Assembly: GCF_016862455.1 (NCBI RefSeq)
Contig: NZ_BOMZ01000034.1
Location: 1-64,000 of the forward strand
Length of the DNA: 64,000 nt
Direction of reading: 5' to 3'
Source of the DNA: Actinoplanes utahensis
GTDB lineage: Bacteria > Actinomycetota > Actinomycetes > Mycobacteriales > Micromonosporaceae
How positions within the stretch are numbered: position 1 is the first letter of the stretch; the number at the start of each line of letters is the position of its first letter. The notes beneath the pieces were generated by a model, which saw only the letters and a list, made by a program, of their open reading frames with translations, did not search any database and had not been told where the DNA came from. Both the position numbers and the translations under genes were made by a program. Below, piece by piece: positions 43,642 through 52,426 of this stretch.

Positions 43642-45255
43642 ATGACCGACCGCCTTCCCGCTCCGGTTCGCCGCGTTACGGACACCTTCAAGTCCTTCAC
43701 ACCGGGACAGAAGGCTGTCACTGTTTTCGCGATCCTCGCTCTCGCCGTCGGTGGCTACTTCTTCGCCGCCTGGGCCGCGAAGCCGTCGTACCAGATCCTC
43801 TTCAACAACCTGTCGACCAAGGACGCCAGCGCGATCGTCGAGTCGCTGCAGAAAGCCGGCACCCAGTACGAGCTGGCCAATGACGGCCAGACCATCCTGG
43901 TGCCGCGCGACCAGGTGAACCAGCTCCGGCTCCAGCTGTCCGGCGAGGGCCTGCCCAACGACGAGGGCACCGGCTACTCGCTGCTGGACCAGCAGGGCAT
44001 CACCACCAGCGACTTCATGCAGCACGCCAACTACCAGCGGGCGCTGGAGGGCGAGCTGTCCAAGACGATCAAAGCGATCGAGGGTGTCGAGGCCGCGACG
44101 GTGCACCTCGTGATGCCCAAGGAGGACGTCTTCTCCGACGACCAGAAGAAGCCGACCGCGTCGGTGCTGGTCGCCTCGAAGGCGAACGACCAGCTCGACC
44201 AGCAGCAGGTGCAGTCGATCGTGCACCTGGTCGCGTCGAGCGTCGAGGGCCTCGACCCCACCCACGTCACGGTCGCCGGCTCGGACGGGCGGATGCTCTC
44301 CACCGGTGGCGGCAACACGATCGGCTCCACCGGCGCGGACAACGCCGCCGAGCAGCAGACCGTGGCGTTCCAGAACCGTCTGAACAGCTCCCTGCAGCGG
44401 ATGCTCGACAACCTGGTCGGGCCCGGCCACTCGGTGGTCACCACCACCCCGGTCCTGGACTTCGACCAGGCGGAGACCCGGACCAAGAAGTACAGCACCG
44501 ACCCCTCCATGCCGGCCGAGCAGGAGAACGTCAAGAGCGAGACCTACAGCGGCACCGGCAACACGTCGGGCGGTGTGCTCGGCCCGGACAACATCCAGGT
44601 GCCGAACGGCGGCAACGGCTCCGGGCAGTACCAGCAGAAGGACGAGACCCGGACCCGCCGCTTCAACGAGGTGGAGGAGGTGCGCCGGAACGCTCCGGGC
44701 AGCATCGAGCGGCTCAACGTGTCGGTTCTGCTGGACAGCACGGTGGCCGGCCAGGTCGACCCGGACGAGGTGCAGCAGCTGCTCAGCGCGGCGGCCGGCA
44801 TCGACCCGACCCGCGGTGACACCATCGCGGTGGCCTCGATGCCGTTCGACAACACCCAGGCGCAGGCGGTCAAGGACGAGCTCGCCGCCGCCGCGGCGGC
44901 CGAGAAGGCGGCCAAGCAGACGAAGCTGATCCAGACCGCGGCCTTGGTGCTCGTGGTCCTGATGCTGATCTTCCTGGCCTGGCGGGCCAACCGGCGGGCC
45001 AAGAAGCGCCAGCAGCAGCTCACCGACGAGGAACGGCGCCACCTCGAGGAGATGCAGGCCGCACTGGAGGCGCAGCGGGCGGCCGAACTGGACGTCACCG
45101 TCGCGCACGCGCTGGAGCTGCCGGAGCTCGCCGGAAAGACGGACGAGGCACGCGAGGAGCGGCATCGTGAGATCGAGGAGCTGGTCCGGGAGAAGCCGGA
45201 CGAGACCGCGTCCCTGATCCGCAGCTGGATCTCCGCCGACACGAACCCTCGCTGA
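43642..45255 (+). CDS. fliF: flagellar MS-ring protein FliF
   Basis: 537 residues. An N-terminal membrane helix (AVTVFAILALAVGGYFFAAW), the ring-building domains (YQILFNNLSTKDASAIVESL, TVHLVMPKEDVFSDDQKKPT), a long periplasmic-type loop, a second helix (TAALVLVVLMLIFLAWRANR) and a cytoplasmic C-terminal tail that binds FliG. It forms the base on which the C-ring and export gate assemble. Confidence 0.96.
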   Translation: MTDRLPAPVRRVTDTFKSFTPGQKAVTVFAILALAVGGYFFAAWAAKPSYQILFNNLSTKDASAIVESLQKAGTQYELANDGQTILVPRDQVNQLRLQLSGEGLPNDEGTGYSLLDQQGITTSDFMQHANYQRALEGELSKTIKAIEGVEAATVHLVMPKEDVFSDDQKKPTASVLVASKANDQLDQQQVQSIVHLVASSVEGLDPTHVTVAGSDGRMLSTGGGNTIGSTGADNAAEQQTVAFQNRLNSSLQRMLDNLVGPGHSVVTTTPVLDFDQAETRTKKYSTDPSMPAEQENVKSETYSGTGNTSGGVLGPDNIQVPNGGNGSGQYQQKDETRTRRFNEVEEVRRNAPGSIERLNVSVLLDSTVAGQVDPDEVQQLLSAAAGIDPTRGDTIAVASMPFDNTQAQAVKDELAAAAAAEKAAKQTKLIQTAALVLVVLMLIFLAWRANRRAKKRQQQLTDEERRHLEEMQAALEAQRAAELDVTVAHALELPELAGKTDEAREERHREIEELVREKPDETASLIRSWISADTNPR

Positions 45256-45271
45256 ACCACAGGAGTTTCAG

Positions 45272-46297
45272 TTGACTACACCGGCGCTCACCACGCTCAA
45301 CATGACCGGGGTCCGCAAGGCCGCGATCATGCTGGTCCAGTTCGGCAAGGAGCACGCGGCCCAGGTCATGGCGAACATGACCGACAAAGAGGTCGAGATG
45401 GTGTCCGCCGAGGTGGCCCGCCTGGGCAAGCTCGACCCGCTCCAGGTCGACGACGTGATGGACGAGTTCTACGCCATGGCTACCACCCGATACGCCGGGT
45501 CGGGTGGCATGGACTACGCACGGGAGTTGCTGGAGGCGTCGCTCGGCAAGGAGCGGGCGGCGCTCATCCTGGAGCGGCTCGAAGCGTCGATGAACGACAT
45601 CCCGTTCAACTTCCTCAGCAACGCCGACCCCCGACAGTTGCTCTCGTACGTCCAGTACGAACATCCACAGACCATCGCGCTGGTGCTCGCGCACATCCCC
45701 TCCGGGCTGGCCTCGTCGATCCTGGCCGGCCTTCCGCTGGAGGTGCAGACCGAGGTCGCGCACCGCATCGCGATCATGGACCGCACCTCGCCGGACATCA
45801 TCCGGCAGGTCGAGAGCGCCCTGCAGCGCAAGCTGTCCAGCGTGCTCCAGCCGGACGAGCTCTCCACGGTCGGCGGTCTGCAACCGCTCGTCGACATCAT
45901 CAACCGCGCCGACCGCACCACCGAACGTCTCATCCTGGAGGCCCTCGAGGCGCGCAGCCCCGAGCTGGCCGAGGAGATCCGGCGCCGGATGTTCATGTTC
46001 GAGGACGTCGTCAACCTCGAGGACCGCGCGGTGCAGCTCATCCTGCGCCAGGTGGAACCGGCCGACCTGGCCTGTGCCCTCAAGGGTGTGCCCGAGGGCG
46101 TGCGCGACAAGGTCACCAAGAACCTGTCCGAACGCGGCCGGGAGAACCTGCTCGAGGAGATGGACCTGCTCGGCCCGGTCAAGGTCAAGATGGTCGAGGA
46201 GGCGCAGGCCAAGATCGTCGGTGTCATCCGCACCCTGGAGGACTCCGGCCAGATCGAGATCCAGCGTGGCGGTGAGGCGGATGAGCTCATCGCCTGA
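45272..46297 (+). CDS. fliG: flagellar motor switch protein FliG
   Basis: 341 residues from a TTG at 45272 after CAGGAG. GVRKAAIMLVQFGKEHAAQV at the N-terminus, EHPQTIALVLAHIPSGLAS in the middle domain and the C-terminal torque helix region FMFEDVVNLEDRAVQLILRQ with EDSGQIEIQRGGEADELI. Contacts FliF, FliM and MotA. The fliH ATG lies inside its last codons (17-base overlap). Confidence 0.96.
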   Translation: MTTPALTTLNMTGVRKAAIMLVQFGKEHAAQVMANMTDKEVEMVSAEVARLGKLDPLQVDDVMDEFYAMATTRYAGSGGMDYARELLEASLGKERAALILERLEASMNDIPFNFLSNADPRQLLSYVQYEHPQTIALVLAHIPSGLASSILAGLPLEVQTEVAHRIAIMDRTSPDIIRQVESALQRKLSSVLQPDELSTVGGLQPLVDIINRADRTTERLILEALEARSPELAEEIRRRMFMFEDVVNLEDRAVQLILRQVEPADLACALKGVPEGVRDKVTKNLSERGRENLLEEMDLLGPVKVKMVEEAQAKIVGVIRTLEDSGQIEIQRGGEADELIA

Positions 46298-46949
46298 CCG
46301 GGTGCTCCGCGGCGTCGCCGCCGAGAACCTGGCCGCCGCCCGCTTCGGGGTCGACCTGCGACACGACATCCCGGTCGACAACGAGGCCGTCGAGAAGGCC
46401 AAACAGCAGGCCCGGACCACCGGGTACGCCGAAGGCTGGGCACAGGGCAAACGCGAGGCGGCGGAGGCCGCGGAGGCGGCCACGGCCCGGGCGCACGCTG
46501 CCGAGGAGGCGTACGAGCAGCGCCGCTCCGCCGCCCTGAACCGGGCCGTGAACGCCCTCGGCCGGGCCGTCACCGACCTCGAGAACCAGCTCATGCCGAC
46601 CTTCACCGAACTGCAGGAGGTCGTGCTGGCCAGTGCCTGGGACCTCGCCGAGGCGATCATCGGCCGGCATCTGCGCGACGACCCGGAACGTGGGGCCGAC
46701 GCCCTGCGCCGGGCCGTGACAGCCGCCCCGGAACACGGCGACATGACGGTCAGCCTGCACCCGGACGACTTCCGGAGCCTCGTGGGTGAAGGCTCCGGAG
46801 AGGGTTTCGACTTCGAGGGCCGGCGGATCACGCTGCGCCCCGGCCCCGGGCTCCAGCCCGGTGACGCGGTCGCCGAGACGGGCACCGCCACCGTCGACGC
46901 GACCATCGCCGCCGCGGTCGACCGTGCCCGGGAGGCGCTGCGTCTGTGA
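46281..46949 (+). CDS. fliH: flagellar assembly protein FliH
   Basis: 222 residues from the ATG at 46281. A basic/Ala-rich N-terminus is followed by glycine-zipper-like TGYAEGWAQGKREAAEAAEAA and a long Ala/Glu/Arg coiled coil, then the V-ATPase-E-like C-terminal domain (VLASAWDLAEAIIGRHLRDD). FliH forms a stator for, and inhibits, the FliI ATPase. Confidence 0.9.
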   Translation: MSSSPDRVLRGVAAENLAAARFGVDLRHDIPVDNEAVEKAKQQARTTGYAEGWAQGKREAAEAAEAATARAHAAEEAYEQRRSAALNRAVNALGRAVTDLENQLMPTFTELQEVVLASAWDLAEAIIGRHLRDDPERGADALRRAVTAAPEHGDMTVSLHPDDFRSLVGEGSGEGFDFEGRRITLRPGPGLQPGDAVAETGTATVDATIAAAVDRAREALRL

Positions 46950-47028
46950 CCCGGCATGGCCGAGCGCAGCGAGGTCATGGCGGGTCCTGCCTGCGCTCTC
47001 GAACTTCCGAGTGGGGGACAGCCAACAC

Positions 47029-48336
47029 ATGACTGATGTCTTTCAGCACCGGCTGCACAGTGCGATGGAGGCGGCCCGTCCGCTGGTCAGTGGGCGGGTC
47101 ACCGGCGCGGTCGGGTTGCGGGTGACGGTGAGCGGCCTCGAAGCGAACGTCGGTGACCTGCTGCGTCTCGGCAGCGCCACCGACCCGATCCTGGCCGAGG
47201 TGGCCGCGCTCGACGGGGAACGGCTGTCCTGCATGCCGCTCGGCCCGATCACCGGGATCGGCGCCGGCACCCCGGCGGTGAGCACCGGCGGGCCGTTGCG
47301 GATCGCGGTCGGGCCGGACCTGCGCGGCCGCATCCTGGACGGCCTGGGCCGGCCGATGGACGGCGGACCGCCGCTGCGCGGGCGCCTGGTGCCGATCGAC
47401 GCGGCGCCGCCCTCGGCCATGGAGCGCCAGTTGGTCGGCGCTCAGATGTCTCTCGGGGTACGCGTCCTGGACACTCTCGTCCCGTGCGGCAAGGGCCAGC
47501 GCATCGGTATCTTCGCCGGTTCCGGCGTCGGCAAATCGACGTTGATGAGCCAGATCACCCGGGGCACCGCGGCCGAGTTGAACGTGGTCGCCCTGGTCGG
47601 TGAGCGCGGCCGTGAGGTGCGCGAGTTCATCGAGCACGACCTGGGCCCGGAGGGGCTGGCCCGTTCGGTGCTGGTGATCGCCACGTCGGACACGCCGCCG
47701 CTGGTCCGGCTCAGGGCCGGCGCGGTCGCCACCCGGATCGCCGAGTACTACCGGGACGAGGGCGCCGACGTGCTGCTGATGATGGACAGCGTGACCCGGG
47801 CGGCGATGGCGCAGCGTGAGGTCGGCCTGTCGGTGGGCGAGCCGCCGGCCACCCGGGGGTATCCCCCGTCGGTCTTCGCGATGCTCGCCTCGCTGCTGGA
47901 ACGCGCCGGGCCGGGCGCCCGCGGCAGCATCACCGGCCTTTACACGGTGCTGGTCGAGGGTGACGACCACAACGAGCCGATCGCCGACGCGGCCCGCTCG
48001 ATCCTCGACGGCCACATCGTGCTGGACCGCAAGCTCGCCACCGCCGGCCACTTCCCGGCGATCCAGGCCCTCGACTCGATCTCCCGTGTCGCCAACAAGA
48101 TCACCACCCGGGAGCAGCGGTCCGACGCCACCGAGCTGCGCCGGCTGATGGCCGCCCACCGGGAGGTTCGCGAGTTGGTCGAGATCGGCGCCTATGTTCC
48201 CGGCACGAACCCGGACGCCGACCGCGCCAACGCCGCCTGGCCGCAGATCAGCGCCTTCCTCCGTCAGGACCTCGACGACCGGACCACCGCCGATTCCGCC
48301 TGGGCCGCCCTTCGCGCCCTGATCGCCACGACCTGA
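47029..48336 (+). CDS. fliI: flagellum-specific ATP synthase FliI
   Basis: 435 residues from the ATG at 47029. Walker A GIFAGSGVGKSTLMSQITRG, Walker B DVLLMMDSVTR, and the type-III ATPase signature VGLSVGEPPATRGYPPSVFA. It powers substrate loading at the export gate. The frame upstream of 47029 is not homologous. It is the last gene of the flgB operon, and a palindromic element follows. Confidence 0.97.
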   Translation: MTDVFQHRLHSAMEAARPLVSGRVTGAVGLRVTVSGLEANVGDLLRLGSATDPILAEVAALDGERLSCMPLGPITGIGAGTPAVSTGGPLRIAVGPDLRGRILDGLGRPMDGGPPLRGRLVPIDAAPPSAMERQLVGAQMSLGVRVLDTLVPCGKGQRIGIFAGSGVGKSTLMSQITRGTAAELNVVALVGERGREVREFIEHDLGPEGLARSVLVIATSDTPPLVRLRAGAVATRIAEYYRDEGADVLLMMDSVTRAAMAQREVGLSVGEPPATRGYPPSVFAMLASLLERAGPGARGSITGLYTVLVEGDDHNEPIADAARSILDGHIVLDRKLATAGHFPAIQALDSISRVANKITTREQRSDATELRRLMAAHREVRELVEIGAYVPGTNPDADRANAAWPQISAFLRQDLDDRTTADSAWAALRALIATT

Positions 48337-48343
48337 TCTTCGT

Positions 48344-48393
48344 GACTGGTTCTTCGTGTCTCACGGCACGTGAGACAGCGCCGAGAACCAGCC
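48344..48393. repeat. family-1 intergenic palindrome, copy C (50 bp)
   Basis: GACTGGTTCTTC..GTGTCTCACG pairs with CGTGAGACAGCGCCGAGAACCAGCC, with a 3-base gap in one arm. It starts 8 bases after the fliI stop and shares the TGTCTCA/TGAGACA core with copies A2 and B. It may terminate the flgB operon. Confidence 0.8.
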
Positions 48394-48580
48394 GCAACCA
48401 CCGCTTCGGCCCGGCGGCCGCGTTTCGGTCTCGCGCCGGGAAAACCTGGCGCGGAGAAGGCGGTGCGGTCCCGATGCGGTCGAGAGCAGTTTGCGGCGTA
48501 CGAGAAAAGGGTCGTGAAGTTGCCTTTCCCGGGGTTTGGAAATCGCCCTCCGGCCGCTCAGTAGCGAAGCGGGTGCAGGG

Positions 48581-48606
48581 CTCAGTGGATCAGCCGACGG
48601 GCCGAA
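48581..48606 (+). promoter_or_regulatory. FliA-type promoter of fliJ
   Basis: CTCA (48581-48584), 16 bases, GCCGAA (48601-48606), a perfect match, about 43 bases before the fliJ start. It makes fliJ-hydrolase-fliK a separate unit from the flgB operon. No direct-repeat box at the -7 position. Confidence 0.75.
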
Positions 48607-48648
48607 GCGGTGAGGTGAGGGCCAACCGTCCCCACTAGGAGGCCAACG

Positions 48649-49107
48649 TTGAATCGTCTGTTCCGACTGGCACCCGTGCTGCGCGCCCGCAAGGCGCAGG
48701 AGGACGCCGCCCGCGGCGCCGTGATCCAGTCCCGAGCCGAAATCCGTGACGCCGAAGCCATGGTGAAGCGCCGCCGGCTGGACCTGGTCGGGGCGGACGC
48801 ACCGTCCGAGGGCTCGGCCCGGGCCATGGTCGCCGCCCTGGTCGCCCGGCAGTCGCTGGCGGCGGGCCTGTTCGACGCGCAGCGCATGGTGACCGACGCC
48901 GAGGAGGTAGAGCGGCAGCGGATGGCCGCTCTCGCCGACGCCTCCAAGCGCCGCCGTGCGGTCGAGATGATGGCCGACCGGCACGCGGCCATGGTCAAGG
49001 CCCATGATCTGCGCACCGACCAGGCGAACCTGGACGAGCTCGCGATCTCCGCCAAGGCGCGCAGCTCCGCCGGCAGCGTGAACGACCCGGGGCAGGGCGA
49101 GTCATGA
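48649..49107 (+). CDS. fliJ: flagellar export protein FliJ
   Basis: 152 residues from a TTG at 48649 after AGGAGG. The whole chain is a predicted antiparallel coiled coil (LAPVLRARKAQEDAARGAVI, AQRMVTDAEEVERQRMAALA, RAVEMMADRHAAMVKAHDLR), like FliJ, the stalk-like partner of the FliI ring and FlhA. It overlaps the next gene by 4 bases. Confidence 0.88.
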   Translation: MNRLFRLAPVLRARKAQEDAARGAVIQSRAEIRDAEAMVKRRRLDLVGADAPSEGSARAMVAALVARQSLAAGLFDAQRMVTDAEEVERQRMAALADASKRRRAVEMMADRHAAMVKAHDLRTDQANLDELAISAKARSSAGSVNDPGQGES

Positions 49108-50096
49108 CCATGCTGGGTGTCGCCGGGGTCCTGTCGCGCATCTCCGAGCTGCAAGGTCAGCTCGGGCTGAACGCGGCAGCCCAGGCTCCGGCGGCGACCG
49201 GCGGCACCTCCGGCACGCGGTTCGCCTCGGCGCTCTCCAGCGCCACCGGAGCGGCCACCGGCCCGGGCCGGGGCGCCGGGCCGAGCGGGGGCGACGTCGT
49301 CGCGGCGGCGAAGAAATACCTGGGTACGCCGTACGTCTTCGGCGGCACCGACCCGAGCAAGGGCCTGGACTGTTCCGGTTTCATCCAGCGGGCCTACGCC
49401 GACCTCGGCGTGGATCTCCCCCGCAACTCCTGGCAGCAGGCGAAGGCCGGCCGGCCGGTCGCCAGTCTGGCCGATGCCAAGCCCGGCGACGTCCTCGCCT
49501 TCAACTCGCCTGTCGACCACGTCGCGATCTATCTGGGCGACAACAAGATGATCGCGGCGCCGAAACCGGGCGACCACGTCAAGATCCAGAGCGTGTACGA
49601 GACCCCCAGCGCCATCCGCCGCATCATCGACAACGTGCCCGCCGCCGCCGTGCAGGACATGTCGTCGCTGCGCCCGGCCGGTCTGCGGGCCGTCGCCGGC
49701 GGTGGGCTGAGCGGTGTGCCGTACGCCGAACTGTTCGAGCAGGCCGGCGCCCGGCACGGCGTCTCACCGAAGCTGCTCGCCGCCGTCGCCAAGGTCGAGT
49801 CCAGCTACGACCCGCGCGCTGTCAGCAAGGCCGGCGCCCAGGGCCTGATGCAGTTGATGCCGGCGACCGCCCGCGGCCTCGGCGTCGACAACGCGTTCGA
49901 CCCCGCCCAGGCGGTCAACGGCGCGGCCAAGCTGCTCGCCTCCCACCTGCGCGAGTTCAAGTCGGTGCCGCTGGCCCTGGCCGCGTACAACGCCGGCGGT
50001 GGGGCGGTGCACCGGCACGGTGGCATCCCGCCGTCAGCGGAGACCCAGGCATACGTCCCGAAGGTGCAGAAGGCCCTGGCCGCGCTCGGCGGCTGA
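49104..50096 (+). CDS. bifunctional NlpC/P60 peptidase + lytic transglycosylase of the flagellar cluster
   Basis: 330 residues. After a short Ala/Gly-rich leader comes an NlpC/P60 domain (about 60-180): catalytic Cys in GLDCSGFIQRAYADLG, His in PVDHVAIYLGDNKM. A C-terminal lytic transglycosylase domain (about 215-330) has Glu in LLAAVAKVESSYDPRAVS, GAQGLMQLMPATARGLGV and LAAYNAGGGAV. It should cut both the stem peptide and the glycan strand so the rod can pass the thick wall, replacing FlgJ. No Sec signal is seen, so export through the flagellar gate is plausible. Confidence 0.85.
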   Translation: MTMLGVAGVLSRISELQGQLGLNAAAQAPAATGGTSGTRFASALSSATGAATGPGRGAGPSGGDVVAAAKKYLGTPYVFGGTDPSKGLDCSGFIQRAYADLGVDLPRNSWQQAKAGRPVASLADAKPGDVLAFNSPVDHVAIYLGDNKMIAAPKPGDHVKIQSVYETPSAIRRIIDNVPAAAVQDMSSLRPAGLRAVAGGGLSGVPYAELFEQAGARHGVSPKLLAAVAKVESSYDPRAVSKAGAQGLMQLMPATARGLGVDNAFDPAQAVNGAAKLLASHLREFKSVPLALAAYNAGGGAVHRHGGIPPSAETQAYVPKVQKALAALGG

Positions 50097-50136
50097 GGTC
50101 CTACCGGAGCAGATACGCAGGAGCAGGGGAGACCGC

Positions 50137-52290
50137 ATGAGCATGCCGAGTTCAGTGACGGGTCCCGACCGCAAGCCGGGTGCCGAGGCGTCCCGGCGGC
50201 CGGGCGGGCGGCGCGAGGAGGGCGGGACGGACTTCGATTCGGCGCTCTCGGCCGAACTGGGCCGGCCGTCCGGCGAGGACGAGCGGGAGAGACCGGAACG
50301 GGCCGGTGGCGATCATGCGGCGGACGCGCAGCGCGCGGCGCGGGCGGCGGCGGCCCGGACGGCGGCAGCACAGACCACCGACCAGGCCGCGATCGCCCGT
50401 GCCGCCGCGGACCGGGCCGCCGCCGAGCGGAACGCCGTGGCCCGGGCGGCGACCGGGCGGGCGGCGTTCTCCCGGGCGGCGACCGACCGGGCGGCGACCG
50501 ACCGGGCCGCCCTGTCGCGGACCACAGCGGAGCGAGCCTCAGCAGAGCGGGCCTCAGCGGACCGGGCCTCGACGGAGCGGGCCGCGACGGGACGGGCCGC
50601 GACGGAGCGGGCCACAGTGGACCGCGCTGCCGCACGCGCGGCGGACGCGCGGGAGACCACACAGCGGGCGGCCGCCGAGCGGCGTTTCTCCGCCGGGCGC
50701 GACACCAGGCAGCCGGTGCAGGCCGCCAAGCGGCCCGTGCAGACGGCCGGGCCGGACACCAAGCGGCCCGCAGCCGGGCAGGACACCAAGCGGCCTGCCG
50801 AGACCGCGGGACGGCCCCCCGGTGAACCGACGACCGCGAAGACCGGCACCGGGCGGGACAGCACGGTGCAGGACGGCGCCGGACGTACGGCGAACCGGCC
50901 GGGCGCCGAGACCCGCTCCCGTCCGGTGGACGGCGAGACGACCACGGTCACGGCGGCCGGCGAGACCACGCGGCCGGTCCGCGAGGAGACGGCTGAACCG
51001 GAGCAGAAGCAGGCGACCGGCATCGAGGCGGGTTCGGCCGTCGCGCTGGCGGGCACGATCACCGGCATGGCGGTGCAGGTGCCCGCCGAGGCGACGCCGG
51101 AGGCCACCGGCACCGGCGAGACGACCGGTCCGGCCCCGGTCACCGTTGCGGCACCCCAGGCCGGGGCGGGTGTGACTCCAGCGGCGACCGGACCCGCGAC
51201 GGCGGCGGCGACGACGGCCGGGAGTGCGGCGAACCCCACCGCAGCCGGTACTCTCCCCGGCCCTGCCACACCGGATCCGACGGCGACCGCGGCCCCGGCC
51301 GGCACCGCCGCCACGCCACAGGCGGCCGGCACGACCGATGCGGCCGCGACGGCCCCGGCCACCGCGACGGGGACGCCCGGAACAGCCCCGGCGGCGACCG
51401 CGGGTCAGCCGTCCGCCGCGGGGGGAGCTCCGGGCGCTCCGGCGGCCGCACCACCCACCACCGTGACACCGGAGACCGCCGCGGTGCTCCGCCCGGAGAG
51501 CCTGCGCCCCGCGGAGGCCACCACCGGCACCGCCGCGGCGGAACCGGCCACGACGGCTCCGGGCGGCACCGCCGCGGGGCCCACGGCCACCGGCGGCACC
51601 GGCGCGGAAACCGGATCCGGTCAGGGTTCGGCGGACACCGGCGGCCAGAGCGGTCAGGGCGGGGCCGGCCAGTCCGACACCGGCCGGGCCGCCACCGCGG
51701 CGACCGGGTTCCCCACAGGTCTTCCCCAGGCCGCCGGGCCCGGGGAGGCCGCCGCGGCGGGTGTCCCCGCCGCGGCCGGGCTGGCGGGGGTGACCGGTCC
51801 GCAGGCCACGGCGCCCGCCGCGCCGGTGGCCGAGACCGCGGCCCCGCCGCCGCCCGCCCCGAGCACCCCGTCGCCGGCGGCCGCCCAGGTCGCCATGCGG
51901 ATCATTCCGCTGCGGCTGGACGCCGACGGTGTGCACCGGCTGACCGTGAACCTGCACCCGGTCGACCTCGGTCCGGTTCAGGTGGTGGCGGAGATCCGCA
52001 ACGGTGACATCACGGTGCAGCTGTCCGGCGGGACCGAGGCGGGCACCGAGGCGCTCCGGTCCTCCCTCGCCGACCTGCAGCGTGAGCTGGAGGACGCCGG
52101 GTTCACCAACTGCACCCTCGACCTGCGGCAGGGCAACCCGCAGCAGCAGGCCCGCCAGCAGTTCGCCGAGACGCTGAACCGCCGGACCGGCAACGGCCCG
52201 GCCGGCGGACCGGACGTCGGCGCCGAACCCGCGCCGGTCACCACCCGGCGGGTCGACCCGGGTGCCGGCCGCGTCGACATCCAGGCCTGA
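50137..52290 (+). CDS. fliK: flagellar hook-length control protein FliK
   Basis: 717 residues from the ATG at 50137 (MSMPSSVTGPDRKPG); frames upstream overlap the hydrolase gene. Most of the chain is low complexity: residues 88-163 have Arg at every fifth position (RAATD, RAASAE-type pentads), followed by Lys/Pro-rich and Ala/Thr/Pro-rich segments. The C-terminal hook domain (about 610-690) has AAQVAMRIIPLRLDADGVHR, LHPVDLGPVQVVAEI and LQRELEDAGFTNCTLDLRQ. It acts as the export ruler and specificity switch. Last gene of the rightward flagellar genes. Confidence 0.9.
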   Translation: MSMPSSVTGPDRKPGAEASRRPGGRREEGGTDFDSALSAELGRPSGEDERERPERAGGDHAADAQRAARAAAARTAAAQTTDQAAIARAAADRAAAERNAVARAATGRAAFSRAATDRAATDRAALSRTTAERASAERASADRASTERAATGRAATERATVDRAAARAADARETTQRAAAERRFSAGRDTRQPVQAAKRPVQTAGPDTKRPAAGQDTKRPAETAGRPPGEPTTAKTGTGRDSTVQDGAGRTANRPGAETRSRPVDGETTTVTAAGETTRPVREETAEPEQKQATGIEAGSAVALAGTITGMAVQVPAEATPEATGTGETTGPAPVTVAAPQAGAGVTPAATGPATAAATTAGSAANPTAAGTLPGPATPDPTATAAPAGTAATPQAAGTTDAAATAPATATGTPGTAPAATAGQPSAAGGAPGAPAAAPPTTVTPETAAVLRPESLRPAEATTGTAAAEPATTAPGGTAAGPTATGGTGAETGSGQGSADTGGQSGQGGAGQSDTGRAATAATGFPTGLPQAAGPGEAAAAGVPAAAGLAGVTGPQATAPAAPVAETAAPPPPAPSTPSPAAAQVAMRIIPLRLDADGVHRLTVNLHPVDLGPVQVVAEIRNGDITVQLSGGTEAGTEALRSSLADLQRELEDAGFTNCTLDLRQGNPQQQARQQFAETLNRRTGNGPAGGPDVGAEPAPVTTRRVDPGAGRVDIQA
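50398..50625 (+). repeat. pentapeptide-coding repeat in fliK
   Basis: Fifteen-base units encode R(A/T/N)(A/S)xx; Arg falls at residues 88, 93, 98 and so on up to 163 without a break (16 arginines). Several adjacent DNA units are near-identical, for example 50473-50502. Confidence 0.9.
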
Positions 52291-52292
52291 CA

Positions 52293-52335
52293 GCGTCGAG
52301 GCGCCGGCCGCGTACCGCGGCCGGCGCCTCGACGC
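52293..52335. terminator. bidirectional terminator, perfect 20-bp stem
   Basis: Left arm 52293-52312 starts GCGTCGAGGCGCC and is fully complementary to 52316-52335, with a TAC loop. It lies between the convergent flagellar halves, directly after the fliK stop. Confidence 0.95.
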
Positions 52336-52344
52336 GCTGGGCTG

Positions 52345-52387
52345 GTTCCGGCTGGTTCATGAGACGGCAGTGCGAACCAGCCGGAAC
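52345..52387. repeat. family-1 related palindrome, copy D (reduced)
   Basis: Perfect 14-bp arms GTTCCGGCTGGTTC / GAACCAGCCGGAAC around ATGAGACGGCAGTGC. The loop still contains the TGAGAC-GCAGTG right-arm core of family 1, so it looks like a copy with its left inner arm lost. It lies 10 bp from the fliK terminator. Confidence 0.7.
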
Positions 52388-52426
52388 GGCATCTCGGTCG
52401 GCTTCCCCACCGGGCGAGATGATCGA

